Part shown: one piece after another, positions 58,658 to 64,000 of the stretch
How positions within the stretch are numbered: the first letter of the stretch is position 1
Layout: every line of letters starts with the position of its first letter
Program-made: the position numbers and the translations under genes
Notes under the pieces: generated by a model
The model's input: only the letters and a program-made list of their open reading frames with translations
Databases searched by the model: none
What the model was told of the DNA's origin: nothing
Source: Siphonodentalium dalli
Taxonomy: Eukaryota; Mollusca; Scaphopoda; Gadilida; Siphonodentaliidae
Direction: 5' to 3'
NCBI GenBank assembly: GCA_032622095.1
Contig: CP136063.1
Coordinates: 81,507,980 to 81,571,979 of the forward strand
Length of the DNA: 64,000 nucleotides

Positions 58658-59146
58658 TTACACAATCTGCCGAGAATTTGAGACTAGTCCATGCAGCACA
58701 TTGTCAGCCCAATATAACATTTCCAAGCTCGTAGCAACGATAACGTGATCGATATAAATATCTGGCAACTCGGCTGAATATTGAAAAGCACGCCCAATTA
58801 TTCCGCTGACCACTTTTAATGATTGGTCAACAATATGTGACGACGTTTTTGGTGATACACTCTTCGTCATACCTTTCTGAAATTGTTTTACTACACCCCT
58901 TCCCCCTGGAGGGCACATACTTTTTATGTAATATTCAATTTTATGTAAAACAATAATAATAGAGAGCATAAACATGAAGTCATTCACGAAATGTTTACAA
59001 GCAATTTTGCCATCTGTGGGAACGTTCGCTATAAATGACGTCACACTAAGTTTACAGATAGTCACAATCAAATGGCCATTTTGCCAAACCCGAATGATAT
59101 GTTCACATTTAGCAAGTCCAGTCCATATATAATTTGACCTAGACAA
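58658..59146 (-). CDS. hypothetical ORF, possible exon part
   Basis: A 162-codon minus-strand frame. The C-terminal half (SVSPKTSSHIVDQSLKVVSG, AFQYSAELPDIYIDHVIVA, EMLYWADNVLHGLVSNS) looks protein-like; the N-terminal half has the composition of translated AT-rich intron. A neighbouring minus-strand frame, 58102-58347, ends with GLFYHIIPGQFMDYFRTYLA and GSMCHGGELYLGSTFNQG. Both could be exons of one minus-strand gene, but splice borders are unclear and I recognise no family. Confidence 0.25.
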   Translation of the reverse strand: MSRSNYIWTGLAKCEHIIRVWQNGHLIVTICKLSVTSFIANVPTDGKIACKHFVNDFMFMLSIIIVLHKIEYYIKSMCPPGGRGVVKQFQKGMTKSVSPKTSSHIVDQSLKVVSGIIGRAFQYSAELPDIYIDHVIVATSLEMLYWADNVLHGLVSNSRQIV

Positions 59147-59149
59147 ATT

Positions 59150-60274
59150 TTGAACAGAAATGGTTTTATCATTTTTCGAAATAGTACATAATTCTAATTA
59201 GCTTGTATACAAATCCTTCTTCCGTGCTTCGTTTCGTAACGTTTACATTATTTACCTACATTGATAGTCATACCATTTAACTGGCGGTGGGCTACGTAAA
59301 TGGTTAATTTTTGATATATGTAAATATTTTAGATATTATTTCTGGAATGACAATATGAAATACAGATATAAATTTCGAAGCTGATTTGACAGATACATGT
59401 AAATATCAATTCCAAATAAATATCAATATTATTTCCAATCGAAGGATGCATTTGTATAATATTTGCTCCGGATATTTGCATGGAATTCCACATTCAAAAT
59501 GCCACTTACTTCTCACTCCTCCTGAAATTCAAATTCAAAACGTTTATTTAGTAATAAAGATGATGATATATAATATATAATAAGCGTAGTTTATAGGTGT
59601 AGGATCCTTATATGATTACTTAGTTTAACAGTCATCTATCAACTTATACTATAGTGCAAAGTGTGCATGTATGGCACTGTGCAGAGGAAATTATTATGAA
59701 GTTATTATGGTTGTTTAGTAACTGGGGGGGGGGGGGGGGGGGGGGCACGGCGATGATTCAATTTCAGCACATATGATCACATATGAAGTGTATAAGCTAC
59801 ACAGTAAACACTTTCGTTTTTGTTAATCTTCGATAGAATTGGAGAAAGAAGAAAGGTGAGAAAAAGGAAAGAAAAGATCGAAAAGAGCGAAAAGATGGAA
59901 AAGGCGATAAGTAAGTTGCATTGATCTCCAGTTCTGTAGAGTTGAACTCATGCGGCAACACGGGGGTATATACATAGTAATCTTGGGCCAGAGAGACTAG
60001 ATCTATGCCGCCACTAGGAATTACTAGTTTTTCATATTTTGTTCCTGGGACTGGGGCATATGCCGATTGTACCATAAATATATGTGGTCATTTACAGTGG
60101 AGTAGTATCATTTAATTTGTGTGACCCTGTTTCCTTAAACATCTCTAAACGTTGCAAAAACAGTTGCATTAATGTAGATTATAGCCTACACGGCTTTGTC
60201 ATTTCAGATATAGGAACCAGAACCAAAAAAGTGCAGTATGTTCAATTTATTTTATCGCTTGATGTGGTTTAATT
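59150..60274. other. mostly featureless, with a G22 run
   Basis: Holds the G22 run at 59724-59745. A minus-strand frame at 59797-60075 begins AYAPVPGTKYEKLVIPSGG, then DLVSLAQDYYVYTPVLPHEF, and may be an exon, but no acceptor is visible and it ends in low-complexity serine/phenylalanine. Confidence 0.3.
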
Positions 60275-60708
60275 TTAACCCTTTACCCAACAAAACGGCC
60301 AAAAACGCCCAAATAAAGCTTCAACAGCCTAAAATATCTTCGGTCTGTCTCAATAACACCATACAAATATGGATATCATTGGAACCGGTTCATTGACCAC
60401 ATTGTGATGGTTACAGTTATGCCCTGTGCCAATTCATTCTCTTATATATGCGAGTCGACCATAGGTCGCCTCCCATATTTAAGAGAATGCATTGGCCTAA
60501 AAAAAATCTTTTTTTTAACAATTTTTACAATTTTTTCTTACATTTTTAAAACAATTTTTATAATATTTTTCTACATTCTTTGACAATTTTATTATTTTTA
60601 ATATGTTAAGCCAATGCATTCTCTTATATATGCGAGGCGACATATGGTCGACTCGCATATATAAGAGAATGCATTGGCACAGGGCCGTTCTGTTGGGTAA
60701 AGGGTTAA
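60275..60708. mobile_element. 434-bp MITE with TTAA-ended inverted repeats
   Basis: Terminal arms 60275-60300 and 60683-60708 (TTAACCCTTTACCCAACA...) are reverse complements with one mismatch. Inside each end lies a further palindrome (CCAATGCATTCTCTTATATATGCGA; 60430-60512 and 60610-60680). The centre is T-rich. TTAA at the ends would suit a piggyBac-type non-autonomous element, but the internal hairpins are unusual for that. Confidence 0.75.
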
Positions 60709-60728
60709 TGTCCTGTTTTTCTCTGCAG

Positions 60729-60855
60729 GCATTACAGCAAAGTGAGCAAACTGAAGAAAATAGCAGCCATCATCGCAGCACCGGTTATTTTGCCGGTGTT
60801 GCTGGCCATCGTGATACCCGTTGTGGTGATCGCGGCACCTTGCTTGGTTGCCAAG
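60729..60855 (+). CDS. transmembrane exon of an unidentified membrane protein
   Basis: A strong acceptor (TGTTTTTCTCTGCAG) and donor (GCCAAG/GTGAGG) bound 127 nt. The frame with two bases from the previous exon reads HYSKVSKLKKIAAIIAAPVI, then LPVLLAIVIPVVVIAAPCLV and AK: a basic cytosolic-like lead and one long hydrophobic helix rich in P, V and I. The APVILP...IP...AAP pattern is reminiscent of the C-terminal membrane segments of RBR-type E3 ligases such as the RNF19 group, but this is a weak resemblance. The acceptor lies only 20 bp from the MITE end. Flanking exons are not identified. Confidence 0.5.
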
Positions 60856-61602
60856 GTGAGGATTAGTCCAGCTATTGGAAATAATAGAGCGGTTTAGAAA
60901 CTTCTAGCTTCGCCCGTCAATATATATCAAACTATACTGTTATCGTCACTGTGTGGGGGAATTCGTGACACATATGACAATTAGAGTGTTCGACTACGAA
61001 AATACCCAAGTACATTTCTAATCATATTTGCCCATAGGTGACACTCCACAGTTTCTGTAGGGATGGCTGCAGGAATAAGGGGGCATCAATTCATTTAACA
61101 ATAATTCAGATATGAACTCACAAGACATACTAAATGTATACATGACTGGGTTGAGTATATACTGGGCTTCAAGATTTTGATACTTAATTATCATGTTAAT
61201 GGGGTAGTAGTAGTTATGCCCCATTAATTATATGCCAGAAAAATTAAATGTTGATGCAAAACTGGCCAAAATAAGCAATTTTTGTTTTGGACCAATGGGA
61301 CACACAAACATGATTTTTTCCGAGCATATATAGCCGCCTATGTTCCGCCTCCAGTAAGAAATCGCGTCGTTGATTGGTCAGAGAGCCGCGCAACATATCT
61401 TATGTTTACGTCTCGAGCCGTCAACATAAGGGAAACCAAGACAACGGTTTCATCGTCTCGCTGGCCTGCTTTTTTCATGATGTCATTTACGTTGAACAAC
61501 GTTATGGCGAGAGCGATAGGAGATTGACATTTTCTGCTGATCATTCTTCGGAATAATTGTCAAATTTCTGAGAATGACCAGGACTGTTGGCAGAACATAT
61601 AC
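60856..61602. other. no gene recognised
   Basis: Presumed intron. ORFs on both strands around 61282-61556 overlap each other and show no recognisable motif. Confidence 0.35.
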
Positions 61603-61745
61603 GTTATTGTGGTGGATTTACGGTAACATGGTGTGACATTGACGACTTGGAGCGTATGTTGAAACTCGTCGCTTCGCAACTTGGTTGTACATAAACGCCA
61701 AGCCGTCAATGTCACGCCATGTTACCTTCAATCCACCACAATAAC
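61603..61745. mobile_element. 143-bp MITE with 48-bp inverted repeats
   Basis: GTTATTGTGGTGGATTTACG... (61603-61650) is the reverse complement, with about four mismatches, of 61698-61745. The loop is 47 bp. No coding potential. Confidence 0.85.
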
Positions 61746-62360
61746 TTATAATGTTATCTGGACGAACACTGTTTCCTGAAAATAATATAAAAATTTTCAA
61801 ATTTATCACCACTGGAATGTTAAAAAAAAACTTGTTTTCATGTATATGACAATTTTTTTCTTTAGGTACTAAAAGGTCACACCAGTGTCTGTGCCACTGC
61901 TTCGCACACATTGCTACTACTTCACACCGTTGGGATCAATGTCACATGAAACAATATTTTTTTCAAAACTCAAAGACATCCTCTAGAAATCCACAAATTC
62001 ACAAATAACCTTCTCTCAATAAACATGCCACACCCATTGTATCAGAAAACACTAGTACTCTATTCTACGAAATTTACCCCTCCTGACCATTCGAAACTGT
62101 GGAGTGTCACCATAGCTCCTATGTCATACAACACGCCAAAACACCTTCACAGAATACACCCAGATGGCGTAATGGTAGAGTCACCAAACACTTCAACGTT
62201 CTTGTGCCAACCTGATCACTGGGATATGTCTTTCGTATATTTAGTATGCCATATATGTGTTGTTATATAAATCATAACATAATCAAACACTCACAATATT
62301 GGATAATTACCATGTGTCTTATTTTGTATATAAGGGCCTCAAATGAAATTTGACAATCCA
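61746..62360. other. no gene recognised
   Basis: AT-rich sequence with short frames; TGGCGTAATGGTAGAG at 62166 resembles a pol III A box but has no B box. Confidence 0.35.
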
Positions 62361-62917
62361 AGCAATATGTTGCTTTTTGAGCCTATAAACAGTGTTAGCA
62401 ATACAGTATGTTGTCTTTTGGAGCATATGAACAGTGTTAGCAATACAGTATGTTGTCTTTTGGAGCCTATGAACAGTGTTGGCAATACAGTATGTTGTCT
62501 TTTTGAGCCTATGAGCAGTCAGCAGTGTTAGCAATACAGTATGTTGTCTTTTGGAGCCTGTGAACAGTGTTAGCAATACAGTATGTTGTCTTTTTGAGCC
62601 TATGAACAGTGTTAGCAATACAGTATGTTGTCTTTTGGAGCCTATGATTTGTGTTAGCAATACAGTATGTTGTATTTTTGAGCATATGAACAGTGTTAGC
62701 AATACAGTATGTTGTCTTTTGGAGCCTATGATCAGTGTTAGCAATACAGTATGTTGTCTTTTGGAGCCTATGAACAGTGTTAGCAATACAGTATGTTGTC
62801 TTTTTGAGCCTATGCACAGTGTTAGCAATACAGTATGTTGTCTTTCGAGCCTATGAACAGTATTAGCAATACAGTATATTGTCTTTTGAGCCTATGAACA
62901 GTGTTAGCAATATACAG
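62361..62917. repeat. 42-bp minisatellite, about 13 copies
   Basis: The core TATGAACAGTGTTAGCAATA recurs every 42 bp (GTGTTAGCAAT at 62393, 62434, 62476, 62526, 62568 and so on). One unit near 62510 has an 8-bp insertion. 42 is a multiple of three, so both strands stay open: EPMNSVSNTVCCLL on + and RLQKTTYCIANTVH on -. Variants alternate TTTTGG and TTTTTG. The open frames are a by-product of the period. Confidence 0.95.
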
Positions 62918-63013
62918 TTGTCGCCCGCGGTCGAGGGAGACATTGAGATTTGTCACCCGCTCGAGAACGGGTGACAAATCTCAATGTCTCCCGAGAAAAA
63001 GGGCAACAACTGT
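62914..63013. mobile_element. 100-bp palindromic MITE
   Basis: Perfect 25-bp arms 62935-62959 and 62968-62992 around an 8-bp loop (CTCGAGAA), plus outer arms ACAGTTGT.GCCC (62914-62926) and GGGC..ACAACTGT (63001-63013). It lies directly at the end of the minisatellite. The GGGCGACA word recurs in the element at 63858. Confidence 0.85.
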
Positions 63014-63162
63014 TTTGTTATCCGATTATACCACAGAAAAACATCCTTGCCATCCAAACGCGCGATCTTGCACTGAGTCACGAGTACTTCCTTTCCCGAT
63101 TATGTATATTTTCAGTAACTACTTATCGTCCTATAGGATTTCTGTTCCATAAACGTTAGCGT

Positions 63163-63641
63163 TTGATAATCAGCGTTTATTTACGATCATTTTGGTGGTT
63201 AAATCGTCAATATCGGTCCATGCAATGTAAACCAATAAGCCATATAGGTATGCTATCGCCTTCTGCAATGTGGCATATTCAATGTCGTCTTGTGCGCAGA
63301 ATTTACTCGCGATGTTCATTTCATAACGGTCTTCTCCGAAAGCTATTGGGAAGTTGTTGATTTCATTATTGTACATTCATATGTGTCAGTGCTCCCAAGT
63401 ACATGGCGATCCTCACACAAAATATCTCTATGATCACATTGCAGACATCGCAGAGCGGTCTGATAGCATGGATAAGCGTACAGTGCCATTCATTCGCGAC
63501 AAACGTATGCATTACGTTGTCCTCCAGCAAACATTTATAACCAACCAACCTCAAGGGATCCACTCTTTCAATCTTGCACGATAATGTCGACATGAACATA
63601 TTGAATCGCCGAGATGTTTCGATGTAAAAAGTACATAACAA
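63163..63641. other. possible exon region, strand unresolved
   Basis: Both strands carry overlapping frames. Plus: VHGDPHTKYLYDHIADIAER, then MDKRTVPFIRDKRMHYVVLQ (63354-63584). Minus: FGEDRYEMNIASKFCAQDD and YATLQKAIAYLYGLLVYIAW (63170-63376). Codon composition of 63354-63584 on + and of 63170-63376 on - looks protein-like, but no family is recognised and splice borders are unclear. Confidence 0.25.
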
Positions 63642-63747
63642 CGCTTGTCCGATAAAAGTATCAACTTAACAGTTCGAATATTAGTGTTCACTAGATATAT
63701 GCAAATTAGCAAACACCACAACTGGTGTGTTTTGCGAATCCGTGGGG

Positions 63748-63962
63748 TATATAAGATCTATGATTTTAGTACGTCATAGTGATGTGAAATAGATGAGTTA
63801 CGGCAGTGTGTGTTTGGAGATATTCTTGCAATATAACATCAGGCGGGCGACAAAAACAATATCTCCCGGCTCAGCGGGCGACAGTGTGATTTGTCGCCCG
63901 GCACGTGACAGGACATGGCAGTGACTCATCTATTTCACATCACTTAGATCTTGGCCTTATAC
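63748..63962. mobile_element. MITE with inner GGGCGACA palindromes
   Basis: Arms 63778-63800 and 63923-63945 (GTGATGTGAAATAGATGAG) are reverse complements; AGATCT and a TATA.AAG/CTT.TATA pairing extend the arms outward. GCGGGCGACA, CAGCGGGCGACA and TGTCGCCCGG lie inside. Confidence 0.7.
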
Positions 63963-64000
63963 GGGCGGCGTTGGCGGTGGGTATCCTGTGAAAATATTTC

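Noticed and set aside
62166-62181. tRNA/SINE A-box-like TGGCGTAATGGTAGAG
   Set aside because: No matching B box within the expected distance and no cloverleaf or tail.
62361-62917. CRISPR-like array
   Set aside because: Repeat units are contiguous with no unique spacers; it is a eukaryotic minisatellite.

Overview
This is eukaryotic, AT-rich, intron- and transposon-dense genomic DNA, almost certainly from a marine invertebrate and most likely a mollusc. That inference rests on an animal Mutator-like transposase relic, molluscan-style short repeats (GAGTTATC, CATAACTCC), spliceosomal exon borders and many MITE-like foldbacks. There are no prokaryotic operons, and I see no rRNA, tRNA or CRISPR. 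No complete, confidently functional gene is visible. Almost everything is repeated, broken or exon-sized.

Positions 1-28674: nine head-to-tail copies of a 3.2-kb unit. The array enters from the left edge and its ninth copy is truncated. Each unit carries about five relics of one short stop-terminated coding cassette (core FTVDK...VVTIHG..LLVETEH-stop), a relic of a second exon (MLGRGAG type), a 97-codon open segment behind a 3' splice-site-like sequence, and a 379-bp insertion flanked by an 11-bp direct repeat. The units share variants in a mosaic pattern that implies unequal exchange or conversion.

Positions 28675-32830, 38966-39720 and 43230-48420: older, diverged copies of the same ancestral locus. 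Here the exon borders are clearer: exon a (MLGRGAGME...) with a GTGAGT donor, exon b (RFETLMPQ...FTVDK...HW-stop) with a good acceptor. One locus (31735-31991) has a and b already joined without the intron. A 1.66-kb segment encoding two C2H2/C2HC zinc fingers sits in one copy as an insertion with an AAAAT duplication and an empty counterpart.

Positions 32831-38965: a 6.1-kb insertion into that old repeat, flanked by AATG. It holds a twice-frameshifted Mutator-like transposase on the + strand and, converging on it, a His-Me finger (HNH-type) endonuclease exon on the - strand. The two are bracketed by 0.6-kb direct repeats, and a 26-bp inverted repeat separates the two genes.

Positions 39720-49300: decayed retroelements (a Ty3/gypsy integrase tail, a LINE reverse transcriptase) and a coiled-coil pseudogene. 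Positions 49380-55270: a second exon-duplication cluster of an unrecognised probable nuclear protein (basic NLS-like exon, acidic exon, C-terminal domain), punctuated by long G-runs. It ends at a 100-N assembly gap next to a G-run. Positions 55270-64000: foldback elements, a minus-strand exon with an inverted decayed duplicate, one good transmembrane exon abutting a MITE, a 42-bp minisatellite open on both strands, and palindromic MITEs.

The shared theme is serial duplication of terminal-exon cassettes at two unrelated loci in a transposon-rich neighbourhood.
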